From Bacillota bacterium (GTDB lineage Bacteria > Bacillota > UBA994 > UBA5500), in the NCBI GenBank assembly GCA_012735505.1, contig JAAYHE010000005.1:1-46707 (forward strand): 46,707 bases of DNA, given 5' to 3'. Each line of letters starts with the position of its first letter. Position 1 is the first letter of the stretch. Position numbers and translations under genes: made by a program. Of the stretch, positions 17,770-26,082 are shown in pieces. The notes below the pieces were generated by a model that was not told where the DNA came from, searched no databases, and saw nothing but the letters and a program-made list of their open reading frames with translations.

Positions 17770-18678
17770 TCAAGTCTCCGGTTGCGGGTTAGCCAAAACG
17801 CCAGAGCAGTAATCACAAATGCGGCATATTTCTACCCGCTGAGCAAAAACTTGCGCGAGCAACTTTAAGGTCTTAGGTCTACTTTGAAAAGTGCCTGCGT
17901 GTAATACCAATTTGCTAGGAGCAACCGAAAGTAGAACACTAAGTAGCATGTCAGCATGGTCAGCTTGACTTAACGGTGTCTCGGGCTCAAAACTGAGATT
18001 GTCTATGGGAATAACGTGCCCTTGCTCGTCTAGAATACTAAACTCTTGCGCTGACTTTAGCACTACATGTACCACTTCATGCTTGGGTTCCAGGATTTCC
18101 AAGAAATGCTGCAAAAGTCCCACGAACTCCTGCTGTTCCTTCTCTTGCAGATACTGGTTGATCGCCAAATAGAGGACCGACTCCAACTCTTCCCAATGAG
18201 AGCGCAAACGAAAATGAAGAAATCCATCAAGGTTAATATAGCTTTCTTCCTTTAGCCAGGCTGATAGCAGTTCCCGGGCTCTACTCTTGCGTGCCGCCCG
18301 ATAGAAATGTCCGTTAGGTCCGGCATCGTACTGCTCTAGAATCTCTTGCGTTAGCCTAATTATCTGTTCCCTTTCATGAGCTTGAAAGCAATGAAAGCGG
18401 CGATTAAAGAGGCGATGTAAAGTGCTTTCTTGCCAGTCATCTATTAGCACATCAGCCAAAAGATGCGCTATGTATTGACGTCCCAACTGGCGGCGCTGCT
18501 GCGGCGCCAGTGCGGTTTTGCTGTAATCAAGATTACAGATGAGAAAATGAAAAAAGCGCGAACGCCTGCTTGTAATATTCACCTTAATATCGTCGGTAGC
18601 GAGGCAGATTTCCTGCCTTAGCCGTATTTTCAAGTCCTCCAGGGAAGTTTGCGCACCAATGCAGATCACATCCGTCAT
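17770..18678 (-). CDS. ytxC: Putative sporulation protein YtxC
   Basis: About 302 aa, soluble and helix-rich, no membrane segment. It resembles the YtxC family of endospore formers, and ytxC lying directly upstream of thrS matches other Firmicutes. Visible features are a charged middle (HLLADVLIDDWQE, RRFHCFQAHEREQI), a region of alternating hydrophobics before the C terminus (SKLVLHAG), and a C-terminal CRICDYC cluster that could bind metal. Molecular function is unknown. The open frame continues to 18891, but the ATG at 18678 fits the family start and has AGGGAG about ten bases upstream; the extra 71 codons look unlike the family. Confidence 0.8.
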   Translation of the reverse strand: MTDVICIGAQTSLEDLKIRLRQEICLATDDIKVNITSRRSRFFHFLICNLDYSKTALAPQQRRQLGRQYIAHLLADVLIDDWQESTLHRLFNRRFHCFQAHEREQIIRLTQEILEQYDAGPNGHFYRAARKSRARELLSAWLKEESYINLDGFLHFRLRSHWEELESVLYLAINQYLQEKEQQEFVGLLQHFLEILEPKHEVVHVVLKSAQEFSILDEQGHVIPIDNLSFEPETPLSQADHADMLLSVLLSVAPSKLVLHAGTFQSRPKTLKLLAQVFAQRVEICRICDYCSGVLANPQPET

Positions 18679-19108
18679 TAGACCCCACTCCCTTCCCAGG
18701 TAGTATATGATTGCTACAAAAACCATATACAGGCGGCGCTCTCTAGCTGATCTTAAGACAAGAAACCGGTGCTTTAGGAGGCTGCTGAAAAAGGCCTCTA
18801 GGGTACGGGGAGGCCTATCCATGCCGGCCCATCGTTCCGGTCGGTCGTGGTTATGCTCGCGCGCATTGTCCGCCGCTGGCGTTGCGGTCATCCTCGTGCG
18901 CTGGTAGCCAGCGGCTGTTGGTAAGACTTAGTCGCCAAGGGGAGCGGCCAGAAGTCAGGAAACCAAAATTTATTGCTGCCCGCTCCTTTATCCTCGGCTC
19001 CTTCGCTCTTTTGGCTATAGCTTCCATGCGCTCTGCGGATGATGCGCAACGCCGCTTGTGTACAGGTAGATGAGCAATAATGGTTCGCTTTAAGCGATAG
19101 GTTTTATA
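18679..19108. other. 430-bp GC-rich intergenic region with possible mobile-element remnant
   Basis: No convincing gene is seen. The middle (about 18760-18930) is richer in G+C than its surroundings and is open on both strands only as chance frames. GGCTGCTGAAAAAGG at about 18779-18793 looks like an insertion-sequence terminus, but no second end or transposase is visible. CATATACTA (reverse strand, about 18699-18707) resembles a sporulation sigma -10 element ahead of ytxC, without a clear -35. Confidence 0.4.
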
Positions 19109-20740
19109 TCAGCCCTGCAGCAAGCTGTGTAGGAGCCTCTCGAGCAGCTTAGGCAAGATCTCCCGGGAAAATGGCACATGGATCCTCTCGGTGAACTTAT
19201 GAATATCGCGCCCGAAGGCACCCATATTGACAGCGGGGGCATCAATATGGCTGAGGTCTTCTAAAGGCAAATGATATGCCGTCCCCCAAGTCGGACAATT
19301 AGCTTTCATCACTTCCACTACTTCGGCAGCATCTTGTAATGAAACGTAGCTGCTATCCGAAATGCCGAGATAAAATTCTTCGTGCTTGAGACGCACCCCT
19401 AGTTCAGAAGCATAAGCCTGTAAATCACACACGGCTTGCATCACATGCAGCTCTTTGGCTGTTTCACGCCGATTGCGGATATGTGGGTAATAAGGTGGCG
19501 CCAGGGCGATCACAATTTTTGGATCGCGGTTGGGACAATGGCGATGGGTCTCGTGCACTAACTCTAAGGTTAAGCGTTGCAGATCTGTCCCTTCGGCCTG
19601 CAAACGGCTCGTCAGATTTTCTATATTTTGCAGTAGCTCATCGCCATGAGCTGCAAGACTTTGCTCCCATAATTCGGCGAAGGTCAAGACCTGGGGTTGC
19701 CATTCTAAACGGCTAAGGGGTTTGCCAGCGATTTTCTCCCAGGCTTGGGTCGATGCCCGATACTTGTCCCAAGCTGCTGCCATTGCTTCCTCGCACAAGG
19801 CAACTAACTTATCCATCATCACTTGGGGCGAAGCAGCTAAAGTAAAGAGGTTAAAGAATCCCCAAGCAGCTACCGGCGTGGAAACATTATATTTCTCTTT
19901 CATATCTCCAGCTACCAATAAGGTTGGAGGAAAGGAGACCTCTCCTGCCACGCTGTCGCAGAATTCAGGATTTAACTCCAGTCGGCTGGTGACTTCGGCT
20001 AACAGTAGGTGCGAGTTAAGGCCACTATAGATAGTACCTGCATGTGTCTCCTTGCCTACACAATAGATCAGAGGCAGCAGTTTACCATCGCTACCCGTCT
20101 GGATAACATGCCCTTCATCGACAATGCCATGTGACTCGCTATTGAGCGCAGCCACGTAATCTAGCCCATGCTCGAGTTGCAGTTGACGCAGGAGCCCGAT
20201 AGCATGCCGCATCCCAAGCGAGTTATTTTCTTCATCGGGAACAGTCAACAAGAGGAGGTTACCAGAAAGTTCTTCCAGATTTGCCGCATATTTTTCGATC
20301 AAAGCCACATGACTAGCCAGCCCATAGAGCATATCCATAGTGCCGCGCCCAAAAAGCCATTCTCCGCTTTCCAGGTCGGCGCACGCAGCTTCGGGCAAGA
20401 TTTCTGGGTTTGACTTAAAGGCTTGGGTTAGTTTTTCAGCATCAAAGGCTAGATCTTTAAAAACTCTATAATCTTCAATCCCTACAACGTCATGATGACT
20501 TAATAAGATTATTGTTCTATCTCCCTTGCCACGCACTAACGCCGCCACTACTGCTGGTTTGTTAGGAGCATCTAATGGTAGTAGGTGCAAATAATCGGGG
20601 TGTGACTGAAAATAAGGATTTTCGGCTAGCAACGAGTGGACGTAACGCGCTAATTCTCCTTCTCCAGGGCTTTGCGTCACGCTCTGATAAGACATGAATT
20701 GGGGCAGTAGCTGCCATGCCCGTTCACCAATAGTCATCAT
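19109..20740 (-). CDS. RocB-like M20 family peptidase
   Basis: About 543 aa, matching the length and motifs of the RocB group of M20 zinc peptidases, implicated in arginine utilisation in Bacillus. Metal-site motifs are SHHDVVGIED (about 83-92), GRGTMDMLYG with the bridging Asp, and VPDEENNS with the catalytic and ligand Glu residues. No signal peptide. The substrate is not known. The start is the ATG at 20740, six bases after GGAGG; the next codon is also ATG and either could be used. Being longer than usual M20 enzymes (about 400 aa) is normal for RocB. It diverges from the cas genes, with about 240 bp between them that hold no clear feature. Confidence 0.85.
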   Translation of the reverse strand: MMTIGERAWQLLPQFMSYQSVTQSPGEGELARYVHSLLAENPYFQSHPDYLHLLPLDAPNKPAVVAALVRGKGDRTIILLSHHDVVGIEDYRVFKDLAFDAEKLTQAFKSNPEILPEAACADLESGEWLFGRGTMDMLYGLASHVALIEKYAANLEELSGNLLLLTVPDEENNSLGMRHAIGLLRQLQLEHGLDYVAALNSESHGIVDEGHVIQTGSDGKLLPLIYCVGKETHAGTIYSGLNSHLLLAEVTSRLELNPEFCDSVAGEVSFPPTLLVAGDMKEKYNVSTPVAAWGFFNLFTLAASPQVMMDKLVALCEEAMAAAWDKYRASTQAWEKIAGKPLSRLEWQPQVLTFAELWEQSLAAHGDELLQNIENLTSRLQAEGTDLQRLTLELVHETHRHCPNRDPKIVIALAPPYYPHIRNRRETAKELHVMQAVCDLQAYASELGVRLKHEEFYLGISDSSYVSLQDAAEVVEVMKANCPTWGTAYHLPLEDLSHIDAPAVNMGAFGRDIHKFTERIHVPFSREILPKLLERLLHSLLQG

Positions 20741-20979
20741 AGCCCACCTCCAAGCCAATGGTTATTACTTAATCCTAAGAAATAGAAGCATTCTTGTATT
20801 CATATTGGCTCTGGGTATGCATTTGTCCTGCTAAAGTGAAAGCGAAAACTATTTAGTGTCGCAGAACTAAATTGTTCGCATATTCACCCCAAAAAAACAG
20901 TTTTTATTTTTAGGAGGTAAATACCTTGGCGAAATAGAATGATAATATAGTGCAATCACACAACGAGAGGAGGGTTACC

Positions 20980-22446
20980 ATGTTGCAGTATACGGGGCAT
21001 CCCTTTATTGATATCGGTATAGCAACGATTGTGGCTTTCGCAAGCAAGACTCATCCCCAACAACTCGAGCTAGAAGATCTCGATGCTATAGCCGATTACT
21101 TGGAGGAGTGCTATACCCAGCAACCTATGACTTCCTTTCTTTCGGTGGTGTTCCCAAATTCGGGCTTTACGCAACCAGCTTACAATAAACTGCCGCAAAA
21201 GCGAATCCAATATGCCCGGAAAGTGCTGCGCTTGTACCGGCCAGAATCTTTGCGTGCAAAAAATACCCGATGCATTTTTACCGGCCAACCAGCAGCGGGG
21301 ATGCCCCTCGACTTAGATAATAAATTGCCTCCCGGCCATAGTTACAGACAACATATACCCTTAACCACTGGCGAGGGCATTATCAACTACCACCCCAACG
21401 AGATGAATGGCATACCTATTTCCGGGCAAGCACTTCTAGCTTTACATGCACTGCCTTTAGGCTGCGCTAAGGTAGGAGGACGCCTATTAGCGATACACGC
21501 TAGTGACAACGATGCGACGCTCTATTGCGCCAGACACTTCCTACATAACAACATGCGCAGCATCGAGAAAGCAAGGGAAATTGGTGCTACTAAATTACCA
21601 GAACCTGCAGAAAATGTGGCGACCCTCTTAATTAAACAGTTACTAGCAATGATAAAGGAACGGCAAAAACAACAAGAATTCGATGCACCTGCTTCTATTA
21701 CCGCCTACTACTTTACAAACAGCGGCCAAGGTCCGGACCTACAAATCTTTCATATACCACTAGAAGTTTACGATTTTCTTTCTACCATGCTAAGTGACGA
21801 TTACCGACAAAAATGGGAGCAAATCTGCGAACGAGCCTGGGAAGTTTCAAGCCAACTCTCAGCTAAACAAAATAGTGAGGAGCCTCCCCCGACTTATAAC
21901 ATTTTGTATGAAGAACTCTTACAGCTACCAACAACTGCAGCTCACTTTATTAGTCATTATTTATTACGCCGGCCGTTTGTCTCCAAACGCAAAGGTGACC
22001 CTCGTAGGTTTTATTCAACAATAAATGAAGCGGAACTGGTGTCATGGCGGCTGACAGAATCATTTTTGAGAAAGGTGGTTTCTATGGAGCCAGCACGTAT
22101 TGCCGAAATCAAAAATCTAGGCGACTCTCTGGCAGAGTATATTCACAGCGAAAATGATAAACGACTTTTCAACAGTCTGCTAAATGCTCAACGCTACGAC
22201 CAATTGCGAGCAGCCCTAATTCGAGCTAATGTGGCCTGCCTACGCAGACGTCAAGAACCCCTATTGCGCCTGAAACCCTATCTGGCAGTTTTTGAAGAGG
22301 CGGAAGGCCTCCAATATGCAGATTGGCGTTTAGCGCGTGACCTCGTGATTATTCGCGTAGTAGAACAGCTCCACGAATATGGGTGGCTAAAAGCACATGC
22401 CGATGACTTAGATTTAGATCAGGGTCCAATCGAAGCTGCTAGATAA
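20980..22446 (+). CDS. cas8b: CRISPR-associated protein Cas8b/Cst1 (type I-B)
   Basis: About 488 aa. It matches the Cst1 large-subunit pattern of type I-B Cascade: a helical N terminus, a central HIPLTTGEGIINYHPNEMNG stretch, the ALLALHALPLG-x-GGRLLAIHASD region, and a long helical C-terminal half. In the complex this subunit recognises the PAM and recruits Cas3. The CXXC...CXXC pair that names the family is largely lost: only Cys 98 of the first pair remains (CIFTG) and the second site reads ISGQA. The ATG at 20980 follows GAGGAGGG; the GTG at 20950 has no site. It leads a three-gene rightward operon, 21 bp before cas7. Confidence 0.82.
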   Translation: MLQYTGHPFIDIGIATIVAFASKTHPQQLELEDLDAIADYLEECYTQQPMTSFLSVVFPNSGFTQPAYNKLPQKRIQYARKVLRLYRPESLRAKNTRCIFTGQPAAGMPLDLDNKLPPGHSYRQHIPLTTGEGIINYHPNEMNGIPISGQALLALHALPLGCAKVGGRLLAIHASDNDATLYCARHFLHNNMRSIEKAREIGATKLPEPAENVATLLIKQLLAMIKERQKQQEFDAPASITAYYFTNSGQGPDLQIFHIPLEVYDFLSTMLSDDYRQKWEQICERAWEVSSQLSAKQNSEEPPPTYNILYEELLQLPTTAAHFISHYLLRRPFVSKRKGDPRRFYSTINEAELVSWRLTESFLRKVVSMEPARIAEIKNLGDSLAEYIHSENDKRLFNSLLNAQRYDQLRAALIRANVACLRRRQEPLLRLKPYLAVFEEAEGLQYADWRLARDLVIIRVVEQLHEYGWLKAHADDLDLDQGPIEAAR

Positions 22447-22467
22447 GTAAAAAAAGGAGCATTAAAA

Positions 22468-23535
22468 ATGGCTTTCATCACCGGCTTAGTACTCATCGAC
22501 GCCCCTGCTTCTGCCCTCAATAATATCGGAAAAATAGAAGGGACTCTGACAGACAATAGCACGGGTGTAAAATTCATTCGCACTAGAGAAGGAGCCTTTC
22601 CTTATGTTTCAGCCCAGGCATTTCGCTATTGGTGGCGGCGCACCTTAGAAAAAGGTAACTGGGGATGGAAATCTGCCCCTGTTTTTCGGGAGGCGAAAAT
22701 TGCTTATACCGAAGCCAACCCTATCGCCTGGTGGGATGATGACTTATTTGGCTACATGCGAGCGCCAGCAAGCAAAGCGTCAGCACGCAAGAAGACTGCT
22801 GATGTAGGCTTGCCTGTCAAAGAAGCCGTTACTCGTATTTCTCCCCTACGCGTTGGTACCCTAGTCGCCCTGGCGCCTGTACCACTCGTTAACGATTTTG
22901 GTGTTATGGCACGTCACGAAGGAGACCCGGTGCCCTTTGAACACCAATTCTATCGAGCAACCCTACACACACTCCTATCGCTAGACCTGCATGCGGTCGG
23001 GACTTTTACCTATATTAAGCGCTCTGGCCATTTACACCTAGACGAAATTCGCGTAAAGGAAGCAGAAAAAGCCGGTCTAGAAAAATTGCCGGCTGCAAAA
23101 GCTTATCGCTTACCCCTAGAGGAACGCTTACTCCGCATTACAGCGCTATTGGAGGCCCTAACTAGGCTGGAGGGTGGCGCCAAACAAGCTATACACTATA
23201 CCGATGTTAGCCCCGACATTTTGGTTTTGGCTGTGACAAAAGGTGGCAATCACATTTTTCGCCATATATTCACCACCGATGCTCAAAGGCAGCCCCAGCT
23301 ACACCTAGCAGCCCTACGTGAAACCCTGACGGCATGCGCCGATGATATCCTCTCTCCTATTTATTTCGGCTGGCCCCACGGGTATCTTGACCACGAACGC
23401 GAACGCCTAGAAGCAGCGCTAGCCAGTAACCAACTCGGGGCAGGCTGGGCTAACCGCGTGGTAATTCAACATCCACGCCAAGTAGTGGCCGCCCTGTGCC
23501 GAGATTTGGCCGATAATCCTACTTGGTTAGCTTAG
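22468..23535 (+). CDS. cas7: CRISPR-associated protein Cas7 (Cst2/DevR family)
   Basis: 355 aa. The N terminus (GLVLIDAPASALNNIG) and the FPYVSAQAFRYWWRRTLE block are the usual opening of Cas7 proteins of the Cst2/DevR type, with the RRM-like fold that forms the Cascade backbone on crRNA. Later, RISPLRVGTLVALAP and the DFGVMARHEGDPVPFEHQFY block (about 140-170) are also family-like. The C terminus includes SPIYFGWPHGYLDHER. GGAGC precedes the ATG. Cas7 typically also cleaves nothing itself in type I; its role here is crRNA/target binding. It lies between cas8b and cas5 in the standard I-B order. Confidence 0.92.
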   Translation: MAFITGLVLIDAPASALNNIGKIEGTLTDNSTGVKFIRTREGAFPYVSAQAFRYWWRRTLEKGNWGWKSAPVFREAKIAYTEANPIAWWDDDLFGYMRAPASKASARKKTADVGLPVKEAVTRISPLRVGTLVALAPVPLVNDFGVMARHEGDPVPFEHQFYRATLHTLLSLDLHAVGTFTYIKRSGHLHLDEIRVKEAEKAGLEKLPAAKAYRLPLEERLLRITALLEALTRLEGGAKQAIHYTDVSPDILVLAVTKGGNHIFRHIFTTDAQRQPQLHLAALRETLTACADDILSPIYFGWPHGYLDHERERLEAALASNQLGAGWANRVVIQHPRQVVAALCRDLADNPTWLA

Positions 23536-23547
23536 GGGCAAAGCTAT

Positions 23548-24258
23548 ATGCGAGTGTTAAGAATTGTAGCGGAGGGAGACGTAACATCCTTTCGCTATCC
23601 CTACTTCATGGTGGGGGTCCAGCCAACTTACGAAATGCCACCGCCAGCCACCATTTATGGGCATGTATGTAGCGCCTTAGGCGAATGGCTCGACCCTGAA
23701 GGCGTACAATTTGCTTATCATTTTACTTACAAAACTCGTTTTGTCGATCTAGAGCACACCCACCTAGTCAAGGCTAGCCGTGGCAAGATGCCAGATAGTA
23801 ACCATGCAAAAGCATTAGAGGGCAAGATTAACCCGCTGCAGCGTGAACTGCTCTTTAAACCTCGCCTAGTTCTTTACCTAAACCGACCCGAATGGAAAGA
23901 CAACTTTGCGAGTCCTCGTTACGCAGTGGTTCTCGGCAGGTCGCAAGATCTATTTACGTATACTAGTATTGAAGTTATCGAACTAGAGCAAAGGCAGGAA
24001 GCATACTTAGAACACACCATAGCACCAATAGATATGGCGGCGCGCACTCCGAGAGGTGTTGTAACTTTAATGCCTCGTTTTATTAGTTACCAGCAGCATC
24101 GATTTCCCACTTTTGAACGCTATGTTGTTTTGACCCGCCGGGTTAGGACCCAGGAGCTGCTGCGCTCGCCCCAAGAATCCTTGACTTTCTGGACAGACCC
24201 TTCTGCACCTAAAGTTAACGGGCTCCAACTGGGCTTGCTTTTTCATCGCTGGGTTTAA
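23548..24258 (+). CDS. cas5: CRISPR-associated protein Cas5 (type I-B)
   Basis: 236 aa. The N terminus (VAEGDVTSFRYPYFMVGVQP then PPPATIYGHVCSALGEWL) is the characteristic Cas5 RAMP opening, and the length is normal. Cas5 caps the 5' handle of crRNA in Cascade. It starts 13 bp after cas7 with only a weak ribosome-binding site, so it probably relies on translational coupling. It is the last clear gene of the rightward operon; cas3, cas4, cas1 and cas2, which normally follow in I-B loci, are missing. Confidence 0.9.
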   Translation: MRVLRIVAEGDVTSFRYPYFMVGVQPTYEMPPPATIYGHVCSALGEWLDPEGVQFAYHFTYKTRFVDLEHTHLVKASRGKMPDSNHAKALEGKINPLQRELLFKPRLVLYLNRPEWKDNFASPRYAVVLGRSQDLFTYTSIEVIELEQRQEAYLEHTIAPIDMAARTPRGVVTLMPRFISYQQHRFPTFERYVVLTRRVRTQELLRSPQESLTFWTDPSAPKVNGLQLGLLFHRWV

Positions 24259-24262
24259 CCCA

Positions 24263-24347
24263 TGCTAATGACCTGACATAAGGGACTGAAATGAAATATT
24301 CGCTTCTAGTGACCAATAGCTTTGACCCGCTTAAAGGGGATTGTAAC
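24263..24347 (+). repeat. Pair of degenerate CRISPR-repeat-like sequences
   Basis: Two segments between cas5 and its terminator end like clostridial I-B repeats (typical 3' end AAGGGATTGAAAC): CATAAGGGACTGAAAT at 24277-24292 and TTAAAGGGGATTGTAAC at 24331-24347. Both are preceded by TGACC (24269, 24323). They match each other at about half of 30 positions ungapped and better with one gap. The interval between the presumed repeats is about 25 nt, shorter than usual. It may be a decayed array, a guide-like RNA or chance. Confidence 0.35.
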
Positions 24348-24368
24348 ACAGCAAGCGCAAATTATTGA
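24291..24368 (+). CDS. Possible 25-codon ORF between cas5 and terminator
   Basis: ATG at 24291 preceded by AAGGGA (six-base spacing) opens a 25-codon frame ending TGA at 24366. The peptide begins MKYSLLVTNSFDPLKG and matches nothing I recognise. It overlaps both repeat-like segments, and the Shine-Dalgarno-like AAGGGA is also the repeat-like core, so the two readings compete. It could be the stump of a lost downstream cas gene. Confidence 0.2.
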   Translation: MKYSLLVTNSFDPLKGDCNTASANY

Positions 24369-24383
24369 TAGGAGCCCAAAGGA

Positions 24384-24418
24384 AAAACAGGGGAAACGTT
24401 AAGCGTTTCCCCTGTTTT
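24384..24418. terminator. Bidirectional terminator between cas5 and cas6
   Basis: A perfect 15-bp inverted repeat (AAAACAGGGGAAACG / CGTTTCCCCTGTTTT) with a 5-base loop. It is U-rich on both sides and separates the rightward cas8b-cas7-cas5 genes from leftward cas6. Confidence 0.95.
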
Positions 24419-24431
24419 ATACTCCATTTAT

Positions 24432-25391
24432 CTATCCAGCAGACTGACGATTCTTGACGCGATATTGCCCCAGGCCGAAAGCAGTATTCTTCCCTACGTG
24501 CAATACTTCTCCCCAGCGAACTAAGGGCATAAACGGAGCTAAATCCCCTTGTAACACTACCCTACCGACCAAACCCCCTAGTTTCATGCGGCTCTTTTGG
24601 CGCCTAGAGTAACGCTCCCAATCAAACCATTCTAGTGAGCTTTCGCTAATAGCAATATCGGCAGCTTGCAGCAATAGTTCATCGTGTGCTCCTACGGGGC
24701 TGCCCTGCACCGATGAAAGATCATAGACTCGCCTAAGCAACGCCCGCACTAGTAGTTCAAACGTAAAATCATCCCGCAATCTGCCCTCCCGCTTTAGCCT
24801 GGTCGGGGTGATAAATTCGAGCACCATGTTTGTCGCCGGACCATCAAAGACTAAGTCAGGGGTTGTGATAATAAGATCATCTACTGCTTCAATGATGTTT
24901 TGGCCTGCAGCATAAATCGTCATACCCTGCTGGCGGTAAGGATGTTGTGCCCTAACCTCTTGCAAAGCCATTCTCCCTCGGCCTCTACCGATGCCGTTAT
25001 GCCCCATCTTCTGCAAAGCAATTACGAGGTAGGGCAAATAATCCAAAGCCTGCCCAATAAGAACCAAGCCAAATTCCATTACTTCCCCAGGGTAATAAAT
25101 CGTTCTCTGTGTTAGCGGTGGCTTAATCACATAAGGACGAGCAACTGCTTGCTTGTCCCGCACAGTGGCAAAAATGTTGCGGTAAATACACCGGTCACTC
25201 ACTAGGCAAGAATCACAATCTGGCGGTATTGTTACACACATCATCTGGCGCAAAGCACTACCTAAAGCTCCGCGCAAAGTAGAGCCCTGATAGGGCGGCA
25301 AATAGAGTTCTTCCTCCGCCCGATAGCTAACCCAAAACATTCCAGCCCGGAGCGGTGCCATTAGTTCTGCTACATGAAAGAATGACGACAT
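24432..25391 (-). CDS. cas6: CRISPR pre-crRNA endoribonuclease Cas6
   Basis: 319 aa. It fits the Cas6 family with the C-terminal domain of PF10040. The N-terminal half has the PYQGSTLRGALGSALRQMMC block and a Cys motif (C59, C62, C68 followed by IYRNIF) seen in this family. The C-terminal RAMP glycine-rich segment (LGGLVGRVVLQGD, GKNTAFGLGQYRV) lies at about 271-312. The enzyme would cut repeat RNA to make crRNAs. It is transcribed towards the other cas genes from the tRNA side, so it has its own promoter. Its presence without an array in the window suggests arrays elsewhere or a relic system. Confidence 0.85.
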   Translation of the reverse strand: MSSFFHVAELMAPLRAGMFWVSYRAEEELYLPPYQGSTLRGALGSALRQMMCVTIPPDCDSCLVSDRCIYRNIFATVRDKQAVARPYVIKPPLTQRTIYYPGEVMEFGLVLIGQALDYLPYLVIALQKMGHNGIGRGRGRMALQEVRAQHPYRQQGMTIYAAGQNIIEAVDDLIITTPDLVFDGPATNMVLEFITPTRLKREGRLRDDFTFELLVRALLRRVYDLSSVQGSPVGAHDELLLQAADIAISESSLEWFDWERYSRRQKSRMKLGGLVGRVVLQGDLAPFMPLVRWGEVLHVGKNTAFGLGQYRVKNRQSAG

Positions 25392-25573
25392 TGCCTACAC
25401 GCCTTTCAGATGTCTTAGCGCTGACTTCTGCATCGTCCTTTGCTTTTCCTTTATGTATCAGAATACAAGTGGCTACTTTCACGTTAGCAAGCCCCTATTC
25501 AAAAAATTAGTTTGGGCCGGATGAAAAAACGGAAGAACTTTTGATTTTGGAGAGCAGCTTGCAGAAAACAAAA

Positions 25574-25604
25574 ACGCCGTGAGGGCTACAAACCCTTACG
25601 GCGT
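25574..25604 (-). terminator. Terminator of the tRNA cluster
   Basis: On the reverse strand ACGCCGTAAGGG pairs with CCCTCACGGCGT across a 7-base loop, followed by TTTTTGTTTTC. It lies 14 bp past tRNA-Val(GAC). Confidence 0.92.
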
Positions 25605-25617
25605 CATTATTATCATA

Positions 25618-25694
25618 TGGTGGGAGCAACAGGGATCGAACCTGTGACCTCTACCGTGTCAAGGTAGCGCTCATCCCAACTGAGCTATGCCCCC
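25618..25694 (-). tRNA. tRNA-Val (GAC)
   Basis: A 77-nt cloverleaf with encoded CCA. The anticodon stem CTACC/GGTAG encloses loop TTGACAC, anticodon GAC. The acceptor stem GGGGGCA pairs with TGCTCCC. It is last in the leftward cluster. Confidence 0.97.
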
Positions 25695-25710
25695 ACGTTA
25701 TACACATAAT

Positions 25711-25799
25711 TGGTGCCGAGGACCGGAATCGAACCGGTACGGACCTCGCGGTCCGCGGGATTTTAAGTCCCGTGCGTCTGCCTGTTCCGCCACCCCGGC
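25711..25799 (-). tRNA. tRNA-Leu (TAA)
   Basis: An 89-nt class II tRNA with a long variable arm (GCGGACCGCGAGGTCCGT region) and encoded CCA. Anticodon loop CTTAAAA gives TAA. Acceptor GCCGGGG pairs with CCTCGGC. Confidence 0.97.
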
Positions 25800-25806
25800 A
25801 TCTATC

Positions 25807-25881
<75 letters not shown>

Positions 25882-25914
25882 TCGCTAGCCGCGCTGGCAA
25901 AAAAGGGCAAAATA

Positions 25915-25989
25915 TGGAGCGGAAGACGAGATTCGAACTCGCGACCCTCGCCTTGGCAAGGCGATGCTCTACCACTGAGCTACTTCCGC
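25915..25989 (-). tRNA. tRNA-Gly (GCC)
   Basis: 75 nt with encoded CCA. Anticodon stem CGCCT/AGGCG with loop TGCCA region gives GCC. Acceptor GCGGAAG pairs with CTTCCGC, discriminator T. Confidence 0.97.
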
Positions 25990-26001
25990 TAATAATCAAA
26001 G

Positions 26002-26077
<76 letters not shown>

Positions 26078-26082
26078 ATGTA

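Noticed and set aside
18679-18891. 71-codon N-terminal extension of ytxC
   Set aside because: The added residues do not resemble the YtxC family, the composition shifts, and a better start with a Shine-Dalgarno lies at 18678.
20915-20940. AGGAGG followed by TTG-GCG-AAA-TAG upstream of cas8b, as a leader peptide gene
   Set aside because: Only three codons before a stop, and not in a position to couple to cas8b; more likely chance or a remnant. No good -35/-10 pair could be fixed here either.
24259-24432. A full CRISPR array
   Set aside because: Only two poorly matching repeat-like segments with a short interval are present; no third copy or regular spacing.
20980-25391. CRISPR-associated Tn7-like transposon
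   Set aside because: No tnsA, tnsB, tnsC or tniQ-like gene is visible in the window, and no transposon ends were recognised around the cas genes.
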